Positions 1 through 5,347 of a stretch of DNA of 5,347 nucleotides are shown here, piece by piece. The DNA lies in assembly GCA_029864065.1 (NCBI GenBank), contig JAOTUD010000246.1, positions 1 to 5,347 on the forward strand. Direction: 5' to 3'. Numbering within the stretch: position 1 is the first letter of the stretch; each line of letters begins with the position of its first letter. The notes under the pieces were generated by a model. It ran no database searches. It had not been told where the DNA came from and was given only the letters and a program-made list of their open reading frames with translations. The stretch comes from Gammaproteobacteria bacterium (lineage in GTDB: Bacteria > Pseudomonadota > Gammaproteobacteria > GCA-001735895). Made by a program: the position numbers and the translations under genes.

Positions 1-1705
1 CGCAGGCCGCCATGACCAGTTCCACTTCCGACCCGGTGGCGATAATGATGACGTCCGGGGTGCCTTCGCAGTCCCGCAAAATATAACCGCCGCGTGCGAT
101 GGCTTCGATCTGTTGCGCGCTTCGGGACTGATGCTTCAGGCCCTGGCGCGAAAATATCAGGCAGCTGGGGCCGTCGCGACGTTCGATCGCCGCCTTCCAG
201 CTGACCGCCGTTTCGACCGTGTCGCAGGGCCGCCAGACCTGCATGTTGGGCATCAGGCGCAGGCTGGGAATTTGTTCCACCGCCTGGTGCGTCGGCCCGT
301 CTTCGCCGAGACCGATCGAGTCATGGGTATAGACGAAAATGCTCTGGATCTTCATCAATGCCGCCATGCGCAGCGCGTTGCGGGCGTAATCGGAAAATAC
401 CAGGAAGGTCGCGCCGAACGGAATAAATCCACCGTGTAAAACGATGCCGTTCAGGATCGCCGACATGCCGAATTCTCGTACCCCGTAATTGATGTAATTG
501 GCGTCGGGCGACTCGGCGCGCATGGGCTTGAATCCGGACCACTCGGTGCCATTGGAGCCGCCGAGGTCGGCGGAGCCACCGAACAGCTCCGGCAGCAATG
601 GCGAATAAGCCTCGATCGCGGCCAGCGAGGCCTGGCGCGTCGCCCTGGTTTCCGCCGCCTCGTCGAGCTCGGCGATAAATGCCCGGGCTTCTTCCTCCCA
701 GCTCTGCGGTAATTCGCGATCGATGCGGCGCTCGAATTCAGCCGCCAGTTCCGGATGCGCATCGCGATAAGCCTCGAATTTCAGCTTCCACGAGTCTTCC
801 TGAACCTGGCCGGCCTTGCGGTGATCCCAGCCCTGGTAAACCTCTTCCGGCACCTCGAACGCCGGGTGTTCCCAGTTCAGCTCGATCCGCGCCAGCGCGA
901 CTTCATCCTCGCCCAGCGGTGCGCCGTGGCAGGCATGACCGCCGGCCTTATTGGGGGAGCCATAACCGATGATCGTCTTGCAGCAAATCAACGAGGGCTT
1001 TGCGGTGATGGCGCGCGCGGCTTCGATCGCAATCTTGATTGAATCCGGATCATGGCCATCGACTTCGACCACGTGCCAGCCGTAGGCTTCGAAACGCTTC
1101 GCGGTATCGTCGAGGAACCAGCCCTCGACCTTGCCGTCGATCGAGATTCCGTTGTCGTCCCAGAAAGCGATCAGCTTGCCGAGACCGAGGGTCCCCGCGA
1201 GCGAACAGGCCTCGTGCGATATGCCTTCCATCATGCAGCCGTCACCCATGAATACATAGGTGAAATGATCGACAATGTTGAAATCGTCACGATTGAACTC
1301 GGCCGCCAGCGCGCGCTCGGCGATTGCCATGCCGACGGCATTGCTGACTCCCTGGCCGAGCGGCCCGGTCGTGGTCTCGATTCCCGGCGCGTAACCGTGC
1401 TCGGGGTGGCCCGGCGTCTTCGAATGCAGCTGGCGAAAATTTTTCAGGTCTTCGATGGTGACTTCGTAACCGGTCAGGTGCAGCACCGAGTATGCCAGCA
1501 TCGACCCGTGCCCGTTCGACATGACGAAGCGATCGCGATCGCTCCACTCCGGATTGGCGGGGTTGTGACGCATGAAATCGTTGTACAGGACTTCCGCGAT
1601 GTCAGCCATTCCCATCGGGGCTCCCGGATGACCGGAATTGGCTTTTTGCACGGCATCCATGCTTAGCACCCGAATCGCATTTGCAAGCGTTTTACGAGAT
1701 GACAT
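1..1705 (-). CDS. tkt: Transketolase, 3' end cut by window edge
   Basis: Transketolase is the ThDP- and Mg-dependent cytosolic enzyme that moves two-carbon ketol units between sugar phosphates in the non-oxidative pentose phosphate pathway. Reading leftward from ATG 1705-1703 gives 568 uninterrupted codons that follow E. coli TktA (about 663 aa) almost residue for residue, so roughly the last 95 residues lie outside. Visible motifs are MSSRKTLANAIR at the N-terminus, SGHPGAP with His26, SNGHGSM with His66, GPLGQG at 114-119, the ThDP motif GDG (154-156) to DDNG (183-186), HGAPLG with His260, the catalytic Glu411 in YGVREFGM, and HDSIGLGEDGPTHQ at 461-474 with His461, Asp469 and His473. Phosphate-binding arginines appear as Arg357 (TRQAS) and Arg520 (FSRQGL). 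The start is fixed by the N-terminal match and a GGGGG Shine-Dalgarno at 1716-1712. No inactivating change is seen. It is transcribed divergently from metK. I cannot tell whether a gap gene follows, as it often does in gammaproteobacteria. Confidence 0.97.
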   Translation of the reverse strand, partial: MSSRKTLANAIRVLSMDAVQKANSGHPGAPMGMADIAEVLYNDFMRHNPANPEWSDRDRFVMSNGHGSMLAYSVLHLTGYEVTIEDLKNFRQLHSKTPGHPEHGYAPGIETTTGPLGQGVSNAVGMAIAERALAAEFNRDDFNIVDHFTYVFMGDGCMMEGISHEACSLAGTLGLGKLIAFWDDNGISIDGKVEGWFLDDTAKRFEAYGWHVVEVDGHDPDSIKIAIEAARAITAKPSLICCKTIIGYGSPNKAGGHACHGAPLGEDEVALARIELNWEHPAFEVPEEVYQGWDHRKAGQVQEDSWKLKFEAYRDAHPELAAEFERRIDRELPQSWEEEARAFIAELDEAAETRATRQASLAAIEAYSPLLPELFGGSADLGGSNGTEWSGFKPMRAESPDANYINYGVREFGMSAILNGIVLHGGFIPFGATFLVFSDYARNALRMAALMKIQSIFVYTHDSIGLGEDGPTHQAVEQIPSLRLMPNMQVWRPCDTVETAVSWKAAIERRDGPSCLIFSRQGLKHQSRSAQQIEAIARGGYILRDCEGTPDVIIIATGSEVELVMAAC

Positions 1706-1711
1706 TGACCG

Positions 1712-1716
1712 CCCCC
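1712..1716 (-). promoter_or_regulatory. Ribosome binding site of tkt
   Basis: Reading leftward, the five G residues end six bases before the ATG at 1705. This is a reasonable spacing for a Shine-Dalgarno and supports the chosen start. The next upstream sequence is AT-rich. Confidence 0.6.
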
Positions 1717-1726
1717 ATAACCGAAT

Positions 1727-1735
1727 ATTCTAACA
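1727..1735 (-). promoter_or_regulatory. Candidate extended -10 promoter for tkt
   Basis: On the minus strand the sequence TGtTAGAAT matches an extended -10 element: a TG one base before a hexamer with 5 of 6 matches to TATAAT. No good -35 stands 16-18 bases upstream, which is tolerated by extended -10 promoters. Transcription would start near 1720, leaving a leader of only about 15 nt that still includes the Shine-Dalgarno. The call rests on motif matching only. Confidence 0.4.
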
Positions 1736-1766
1736 TAGGTGATTGATTAATAATGAGTATTTCAAA

Positions 1767-1792
1767 GATACAGCTGTCTCGATACCGGTCTC
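1767..1792. repeat. Two abutting imperfect palindromes, candidate operator
   Basis: Two units stand head to tail with no gap: GATAC-AGCT-GTCTC (1767-1780) and GATAC-CG-GTCTC (1781-1792). Each is an inverted repeat of a GATAC/GAGAC half-site with one mismatch, so there are four related half-sites in 26 bp. The array lies 62-87 bp upstream of the tkt ATG and about 190 bp upstream of metK. Position and symmetry fit a binding site for a dimeric regulator. The regulator is unknown to me, and chance similarity cannot be excluded. Confidence 0.4.
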
Positions 1793-1855
1793 GCCAATAA
1801 CCGAGGCCCACCCTGCACAAGCGCTGACGACAAGGCGCGCTATTCTCTCGTAAAT

Positions 1856-1883
1856 GCAATTTAACGGCAACTTATAAAATTGC
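1856..1883. repeat. Inverted repeat with 7-bp arms upstream of metK
   Basis: GCAATTT (1856-1862) is mirrored by AAATTGC (1877-1883) across a 14-base spacer. It sits about 40-70 bp upstream of the candidate metK -35. It could be an operator or activator site. The spacer includes TATAA-like bases but no matching -35 was found, so I do not call a promoter there. Confidence 0.3.
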
Positions 1884-1922
1884 GTGTACGCATCGGTCGT
1901 TTCCATTGGGTCGTAATCAGGA

Positions 1923-1951
1923 CTGTTAATTTCAGGCAGGTTAAATATAAT
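1923..1951 (+). promoter_or_regulatory. Candidate sigma70 promoter for metK
   Basis: A perfect TATAAT -10 lies at 1946-1951, preceded by a 17-bp spacer and a weak -35, CTGTTA (1923-1928, matching TTGACA at three positions). Transcription would start near 1958 and give a leader of about 26 nt, too short for a riboswitch. The perfect -10 just upstream of the gene makes this the best metK promoter candidate. Confidence 0.6.
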
Positions 1952-1965
1952 CGCCGTTTTCGATC

Positions 1966-1971
1966 AAGGGG
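1966..1971 (+). promoter_or_regulatory. Ribosome binding site of metK
   Basis: AAGGGG is the only purine-rich Shine-Dalgarno-like stretch before the metK ATG. The 12-base gap to the start codon is longer than the usual 5-9, so initiation may be below optimum. The N-terminal match to MetK proteins leaves no better start. Confidence 0.5.
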
Positions 1972-1983
1972 CGGCACTAACCA

Positions 1984-3150
1984 ATGACGGGTTCATACAT
2001 CTTCACCTCCGAATCGGTATCCGGCGGTCATCCGGATAAGCTGGCAGACCAGATTTCTGATGCCGTTCTCGATGCGCTGCTGGAGCAGGACCATCGCTCC
2101 AGGGTTGCCTGCGAAACCCTCGTCAAAACCGGCATGGTGCTACTCGCCGGCGAGATCACCACCAACGCCGAGGTCGACATCGAGGCGCTGGTGCGCAAGA
2201 CCGTCTGCGATATCGGCTACGACAATCCCGAGTGCGGCTTCGACGGCAAGACCTGCGCGGTGCTGACCGGCCTCGGTAAGCAGTCGGGTGACATCGCGAT
2301 GGGTGTCGACGAGTCCGGGAACAAGGAACAGGGTGCGGGCGACCAGGGTTTGATGTTCGGCTACGCCTGCAATGAGACCGAAGTCCTGATGCCTGCGCCG
2401 ATCCACTATGCGCATCAACTGGTGCGCCGGCAGCACGAGTTGCTGAAGTCGGGGGAACTCGACTGGCTGCAGCCCGATGCCAAGAGCCAGGTCACGCTGC
2501 GCTACGACGACCATAAACCGGTGGGTATCGAGGCGGTCGTCCTGTCGACCCAGCACAAGGAATCGATCGATCTTAAGACGCTGCGCGAGGCCGTCATCGA
2601 AACCATCCTCAAACCGGTGCTGCCGGAAGCCTGGTTCGCCCAGTGCAAAAACGAAAATATCCATGTCAACCCGACCGGCCGCTTCGTTATCGGTGGTCCT
2701 GTCGGTGACGCCGGCCTGACCGGCCGCAAAATCATCGTCGACACCTACGGCGGCAAGGCGCGCCACGGGGGCGGTGCTTTTTCCGGCAAGGATCCGTCCA
2801 AGGTCGACCGCTCCGCGGCATACGCGGCGCGCTATGTCGCCAAGAACCTGGTCGCCGCCGGCATCGCCGACCGCTGCGAGCTGCAGGTTTCCTACGCGAT
2901 CGGCGTTGCCGAACCCACCTCGATCAGTATCGATACCTTCGGCACCGGGCGCATCGCCGACGACCGCATCATCACGCTGGTGCGCCAGCATTTCGACCTG
3001 CGCCCCAAGGGCCTGATCGCGATGCTGGAGCTGCTGCAGCCGATATACCTGCCCACCGCGGCCTACGGTCATTTCGGTCGCGACGACCTCGATCTGAGCT
3101 GGGAGCGTGTCGACAAGGCCGAAGTCCTGCGGGCCGAAGCGGGGCTGTAG
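1984..3150 (+). CDS. metK: S-adenosylmethionine synthetase
   Basis: MetK condenses L-methionine and ATP into S-adenosylmethionine, releasing phosphate and pyrophosphate; the family works as a cytosolic homotetramer needing Mg2+ and K+. The 388-aa product has the family's normal length (E. coli 384 aa) and aligns throughout. By alignment with E. coli MetK, visible active-site residues are His16 (ATP) and Asp18 (Mg) in the GGHPDK motif, Glu44 (K+), Glu57 and Gln100 (methionine), GAGDQG at 117-122, DAK at 165-167, Arg233-Phe234, Asp242, Arg248-Lys249, and the signature GGGAFSGKD at 262-270 followed by Lys273. The start is set by the conserved FTSESVS near the N-terminus. Two positions differ from E. 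coli: Gly14 where SESVSEGHPDK has Glu, and Met106 where the flexible loop has Gln (DINQGVD). All substrate-contact residues remain, so I expect an active enzyme. ahcY follows on the same strand after 179 bp with its own promoter. Confidence 0.98.
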   Translation: MTGSYIFTSESVSGGHPDKLADQISDAVLDALLEQDHRSRVACETLVKTGMVLLAGEITTNAEVDIEALVRKTVCDIGYDNPECGFDGKTCAVLTGLGKQSGDIAMGVDESGNKEQGAGDQGLMFGYACNETEVLMPAPIHYAHQLVRRQHELLKSGELDWLQPDAKSQVTLRYDDHKPVGIEAVVLSTQHKESIDLKTLREAVIETILKPVLPEAWFAQCKNENIHVNPTGRFVIGGPVGDAGLTGRKIIVDTYGGKARHGGGAFSGKDPSKVDRSAAYAARYVAKNLVAAGIADRCELQVSYAIGVAEPTSISIDTFGTGRIADDRIITLVRQHFDLRPKGLIAMLELLQPIYLPTAAYGHFGRDDLDLSWERVDKAEVLRAEAGL

Positions 3151-3186
3151 CCGGCGCGCGCTGGCCAGGGGCCGGGCTGATCCAAA

Positions 3187-3214
3187 TTGACAGCGGCCCG
3201 TATATAGATACAAT
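3187..3214 (+). promoter_or_regulatory. Sigma70 promoter for ahcY
   Basis: A perfect TTGACA -35 (3187-3192) is followed, after 16 bp, by TACAAT (3209-3214, 5 of 6 to TATAAT). It starts 37 bp after the metK stop. The predicted start near 3221 would place the whole riboswitch in the leader, giving a 5' UTR of about 110 nt. I saw no terminator between metK and this promoter, so metK read-through transcripts could also reach ahcY and would carry the same riboswitch. Confidence 0.8.
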
Positions 3215-3219
3215 ACCCG

Positions 3220-3239
3220 GTCCCCGTTTTTAGCGGGAC
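3220..3239 (+). other. 5' leader hairpin before the riboswitch
   Basis: GTCCC (3220-3224) pairs with GGGAC (3235-3239), with G3226-C3234 possible beyond a bulged C, around a T-rich loop. It would form at the very 5' end of the ahcY transcript, directly ahead of the aptamer. The Ts are in the loop and not after the stem, so it is not an intrinsic terminator. It may protect the 5' end of the mRNA. Confidence 0.4.
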
Positions 3240-3240
3240 T

Positions 3241-3307
3241 TGTGCGCGAGGAGCGTTGCGACAGCTTTGCTGCCAGGCTCGCCCACAGGATCGAACAAAC
3301 GGCGCTC
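3241..3307 (+). ncRNA. S-adenosylhomocysteine (SAH) riboswitch aptamer
   Basis: This cis-acting RNA binds SAH and discriminates against SAM; in characterised members SAH binding raises expression of the downstream SAH-recycling gene. The conserved blocks are all present: GAGGAGCGTTGC (3248-3259), CCAGGCTCG (3273-3281) and AACGGCGCTCA (3298-3308). P1 pairs 3241-3250 with 3278-3287 in ten positions with one C-C mismatch (3245/3283). A P2-like stem pairs CAGC (3262-3265) with GCTG (3269-3272). The pseudoknot pairs 3251-3257 with 3301-3307, seven pairs including two G-U. It lies between a strong promoter and ahcY, exactly where the class is expected. It ends 11 nt before the Shine-Dalgarno, with no terminator between, so control is probably at translation. 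Confidence 0.96.
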
Positions 3308-3338
3308 ATAAATAGTCAGGAGAATATTTATGAGTGCT
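3301..3338 (+). promoter_or_regulatory. ahcY translation start hairpin with Shine-Dalgarno in loop
   Basis: The Shine-Dalgarno AGGAG (3318-3322) stands 7 nt before ATG 3330. Bases 3301-3314 pair without interruption with 3325-3338, 14 pairs of which two are G-U, closing a 10-nt loop that contains the Shine-Dalgarno. The start codon (3330-3332) is inside the stem. The lower half of the left arm (3301-3307) is the same segment that forms the SAH riboswitch pseudoknot, so the two folds exclude each other. I infer that this is the off state of the expression platform. When SAH binds, only seven A-U pairs would remain, which should open readily for the ribosome. Confidence 0.7.
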
Positions 3339-4748
3339 AACGCCAAACAGGTTATCAAGCAGGATTTCAAGGTCGCCGACATGGCGCTTGCCGCCTGGGG
3401 CCGCAAGGAAATCGCCATCGCCGAAACCGAGATGCCCGGACTGGTTTCGCTGCGCGGCAAGTATGGCGCCGAGCAACCCCTCAAGGGCGCGCGCATCGCC
3501 GGCTCGCTGCACATGACGATCCAGACCGCGGTGCTGATCGAGACGCTGGTTGCGCTTGGCGCAGAGGTGCGCTGGGCTTCGTGTAATATCTTTTCGACCC
3601 AGGACCACGCCGCCGCCGCGATCGCGCAGGACGGCATCCCGGTGTTCGCCGTCAAGGGCGAGTCGCTCGAAGATTACTGGCAGTACACCCATCGCATCAT
3701 GGAATGGCATGACGGCGGCACGCCGAACATGATTCTCGACGATGGCGGCGATGCGACGATGCTGATAAGCCTTGGCAGCAAGGCCGAGAAAGATATCTCG
3801 GTACTCGACAACCCGGGCACCGAGGAAGAGGAAATCGCCTTCGCCGCGATCCGCGCCAAACTCGCCGAATCTCCCAACTGGTATTCGACGATCCAGAAAA
3901 ACATCCGCGGCGTTACCGAGGAAACCACCACCGGCGTGCATCGTCTGTACCAGATGCAGGCGAACGGCGAACTGGTCTTCCCGGCGTTCAACGTCAACGA
4001 CTCGGTCACCAAGTCGAAATTCGACAACCTCTACGGCTGCCGTGAATCGCTGGTCGACGGCATCAAGCGCGCCACCGACGTCATGATCGCCGGCAAGGTA
4101 GCCGTCGTGCTCGGTTATGGCGATGTCGGCAAGGGCTGCGCCCAGTCCCTCAAGGGCCTCGGCGCCACCGTAATGGTTACCGAGATCGATCCGATCTGTG
4201 CGCTGCAGGCGGCGATGGAAGGTTTTCGCGTCGTTACCATGGACGACGCCTGCAAGCAGGCCGATATCTTCGTCACCGCGACCGGCAACCTGAACGTCAT
4301 CCGCAAGGATCACATGGAACAGATGAAGAACCAGTCTATCGTCTGCAATATCGGTCACTTCGACAATGAAATCCAGGTCGCCGAAATGAAGGGCTACGAG
4401 TGGGAAAACATCAAGCCGCAGGTCGACCACATTATCTTCCCCGACGGCAGGCGCATCATCCTGCTGGCCGAGGGTCGCCTGGTCAACCTCGGTTGCGCCA
4501 CGGGTCACCCAAGCTTCGTGATGTCGAATTCGTTCACCAACCAGGTGCTGGCGCAGATGGAAATCTTCTGCAACCCGGGTAAGTACCACAACGAGGTCTA
4601 CGTGCTGCCCAAGCATCTCGACGAAGAGGTCGCGCGACTGCATCTGGAAAAGATCGGCGCCAGGCTGACGACCCTGACCCAGGAGCAGGCCGACTACATC
4701 GGCGTCAAGGTCGAAGGTCCCTACAAGCCCGAGCAGTACCGCTACTAG
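3330..4748 (+). CDS. ahcY: S-adenosylhomocysteine hydrolase (adenosylhomocysteinase)
   Basis: AhcY reversibly hydrolyses SAH to homocysteine and adenosine using tightly bound NAD, removing the product that inhibits methyltransferases. It is cytosolic and usually a homotetramer. The 472-aa product has the normal length for bacterial members that carry an insertion of about 40 residues relative to the human enzyme (here roughly 150-190). Visible residues by alignment with the human enzyme include His61 (SLHM), the LDDGGD motif at 136-141, EETTTG at 197-202, NDSVTKSKFDN at 223-233 with Lys228 and Asp232, Cys237, the NAD-binding GYGDVGKG at 262-269, His343 in NIGHFDN, His393 in TGHPSFVMSNSF, and the C-terminal KPEQYRY with Lys466 and Tyr470 that reaches into the neighbouring subunit's NAD site. 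The start is fixed by AGGAG seven bases upstream. An SAH riboswitch and its own promoter precede it, and rsmE follows after 15 bp in the same frame. Confidence 0.98.
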   Translation: MSANAKQVIKQDFKVADMALAAWGRKEIAIAETEMPGLVSLRGKYGAEQPLKGARIAGSLHMTIQTAVLIETLVALGAEVRWASCNIFSTQDHAAAAIAQDGIPVFAVKGESLEDYWQYTHRIMEWHDGGTPNMILDDGGDATMLISLGSKAEKDISVLDNPGTEEEEIAFAAIRAKLAESPNWYSTIQKNIRGVTEETTTGVHRLYQMQANGELVFPAFNVNDSVTKSKFDNLYGCRESLVDGIKRATDVMIAGKVAVVLGYGDVGKGCAQSLKGLGATVMVTEIDPICALQAAMEGFRVVTMDDACKQADIFVTATGNLNVIRKDHMEQMKNQSIVCNIGHFDNEIQVAEMKGYEWENIKPQVDHIIFPDGRRIILLAEGRLVNLGCATGHPSFVMSNSFTNQVLAQMEIFCNPGKYHNEVYVLPKHLDEEVARLHLEKIGARLTTLTQEQADYIGVKVEGPYKPEQYRY

Positions 4749-4763
4749 GCAGCCGCCCCGGTT

Positions 4764-5347
4764 TTGCGGATCTCCCGCGTACATATCGCAACGGAGCTTG
4801 TCGTCGGCGACGAAATTCCGCTCGACAAGCCGCAAAGCCACTACCTGAAGAACGTGCTGCGCCTGAAGTCGGGCGCGGCATTTTTTTTGTTCGACGGACG
4901 CGCAGCAGTCGATTACCGCGCCACCCTCGTCATCGACGGCAAACAGTTCAGGGCACGCATCGAAGCGGCGATCCCGCTGGATACGGAGTCCCGACTCGAA
5001 ACCGAAATCATCCAGGGACTAGGACGCGCCGACCACATGGACTGGATGATCCAGAAGGCAACGGAGCTCGGAGTCGGCAGAATATCCCTGTTCAATGCAG
5101 AACGCAGCCAGCCGCGCCTGCAGGCATCGCATCGGCAAAAGAAACTCGACCACTGGCGGGGCGTCGCCATCAGCGCCTGCGAGCAATGCGGCCGGGCGAT
5201 CGTTCCCGACCTTGCGTTCCACGACGACATCGAACGGGCGCTGGCCCAGTCATCCGACGCTATCGGGTTACTGCTCGATTTCGACGGCCCTCCGCTGGCA
5301 TCGGCGTTGCCCGCAGGCGAGCCGGCGGTAGCGATACTGCTGGGTCC
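4764..5347 (+). CDS. rsmE: 16S rRNA (uracil1498-N3)-methyltransferase, 3' end cut
   Basis: RsmE is a SPOUT-fold methyltransferase that uses SAM to methylate N3 of U1498 in 16S rRNA of the 30S subunit. The visible 194 codons match the family in order: N-terminal xRISRVHI, the PUA-like domain with SHYLKNVLRLKSG and LFDGR, then the SPOUT domain beginning near QGLGRADHMDWMIQKATELGV, the FNAERSQ segment, WRGVAISACEQCGRAIVP, and AVAILLG at the edge, where the family's GPEGG knot motif should begin. Family length is about 240 aa, so about 50 residues are missing. The start must be TTG 4764: an in-frame TAG (the ahcY stop, 4746-4748) lies six codons upstream, no ATG or GTG lies between, and the next in-frame ATG is far inside the conserved protein. 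No clear Shine-Dalgarno is seen, so translation may be coupled to ahcY. An intrinsic-terminator-like hairpin lies within its codons 31-42. Confidence 0.93.
   Translation, partial: MRISRVHIATELVVGDEIPLDKPQSHYLKNVLRLKSGAAFFLFDGRAAVDYRATLVIDGKQFRARIEAAIPLDTESRLETEIIQGLGRADHMDWMIQKATELGVGRISLFNAERSQPRLQASHRQKKLDHWRGVAISACEQCGRAIVPDLAFHDDIERALAQSSDAIGLLLDFDGPPLASALPAGEPAVAILLG
4855..4888 (+). terminator. Intrinsic terminator-like hairpin inside rsmE
   Basis: Bases 4855-4865 pair with 4870-4880 in eleven consecutive pairs, mostly G-C with two G-U wobbles, closing the four-base loop AAGT. Eight T residues follow at once (4881-4888). This has all marks of a Rho-independent terminator and lies 107 nt after the ahcY stop. 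It is also coding sequence: the stem encodes the conserved VLRLKSGA of RsmE and the T run encodes Phe-Phe-Leu. It could end ahcY transcripts whenever rsmE is not being translated. Activity is inferred from structure only. Confidence 0.65.

Larger units (their letters stand above)
1706..1983. other. Divergent tkt-metK intergenic region
   Basis: These 278 bp separate the divergent tkt and metK starts and are richer in A+T than the genes. They hold a candidate extended -10 promoter for tkt at the left end and a sigma70-like promoter for metK at the right end. In between are two abutting palindromes at 1767-1792 and a 7-bp-arm inverted repeat at 1856-1883. I see no convincing gene, no tRNA, no terminator and no SAM riboswitch. 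The only rightward ATG reading frame in its left half (from 1754) is 15 codons long. Confidence 0.8.

Noticed and set aside
1052..1666. Open frame on the plus strand (204 codons) inside tkt
   Set aside because: It lies opposite a clearly conserved part of transketolase and has no recognisable protein features.
1754..1801. 15-codon rightward open frame (leader peptide?)
   Set aside because: It has no Shine-Dalgarno or adjacent attenuator, is far from metK, and overlaps the palindromic array, so chance is the simplest explanation.
1951..1983. SAM riboswitch or Shine-Dalgarno-masking hairpin in the metK leader
   Set aside because: The predicted leader is only about 26 nt. A GCCG/CGGC pairing (1953-1956 with 1972-1975) would need bases upstream of the predicted transcription start and four consecutive G-U pairs. 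No SAM riboswitch core was seen in the intergenic region.
1706..1983. MetJ-type met boxes upstream of metK
   Set aside because: No tandem AGACGTCT-like octamers were found in the intergenic region.
3151..3177. Possible terminator after metK
   Set aside because: CCGGC (3151-3155) can pair with GCCGG (3171-3175), but the interior does not extend the stem and no T tract follows.
2140..3309. Long open frame on the minus strand (389 codons) across metK
   Set aside because: It is antisense to an unmistakable metK. Its translation is rich in Val, Asp, Gly and Arg with no recognisable domain, as expected from the mirror frame of a GC-biased gene.
3306..4841. Long open frame on the minus strand (511 codons) across ahcY
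   Set aside because: It mirrors the ahcY codons, shows no known motif, and would start inside rsmE. The absence of stops follows from the codon bias of the real gene.

Overview
The window looks like ordinary chromosome from a GC-rich gammaproteobacterium. The evidence is protein-level: the transketolase, SAM synthetase and SAH hydrolase can be read almost in register with E. coli TktA, E. coli MetK and proteobacterial AhcY. An SAH riboswitch, an element typical of beta- and gammaproteobacteria, precedes ahcY. I cannot name a genus. There are no insertion sequences, tRNA or rRNA genes, CRISPR arrays or signs of recent transfer.

Layout: a transketolase gene (tkt) runs leftward from 1705 and is cut by the left edge. 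A 278-bp divergent intergenic region (1706-1983) holds candidate promoters for both sides and two abutting palindromes that may be an operator. metK (1984-3150) runs rightward. The 179-bp gap to ahcY (3151-3329) carries a near-consensus sigma70 promoter, a 5' leader hairpin and a clear SAH riboswitch. ahcY (3330-4748) follows. rsmE begins 15 bp later with a TTG codon (4764) and is cut by the right edge at the start of its GPEGG-type motif.

The rightward genes share one theme, the activated-methyl cycle. MetK makes S-adenosylmethionine (SAM). Methyltransferases such as RsmE (16S rRNA m3U1498) use it and release S-adenosylhomocysteine (SAH). AhcY hydrolyses SAH to homocysteine and adenosine. 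The riboswitch lets the cell raise ahcY expression when SAH builds up.

Three RNA-level observations deserve most attention. First, the 3' pseudoknot strand of the riboswitch can instead form a 14-bp hairpin with the ahcY start region, which buries the AUG and leaves the Shine-Dalgarno in the loop. This gives an explicit translational switch model. Second, a textbook intrinsic terminator (11-bp stem, 4-nt loop, 8 T) lies inside the rsmE coding sequence at 4855-4888, suggesting that rsmE transcription depends on its own translation or on coupling to ahcY. Third, rsmE is in the same reading frame as ahcY, separated by one TAG and five codons, and has no good ribosome binding site of its own. No wholly new system is apparent.
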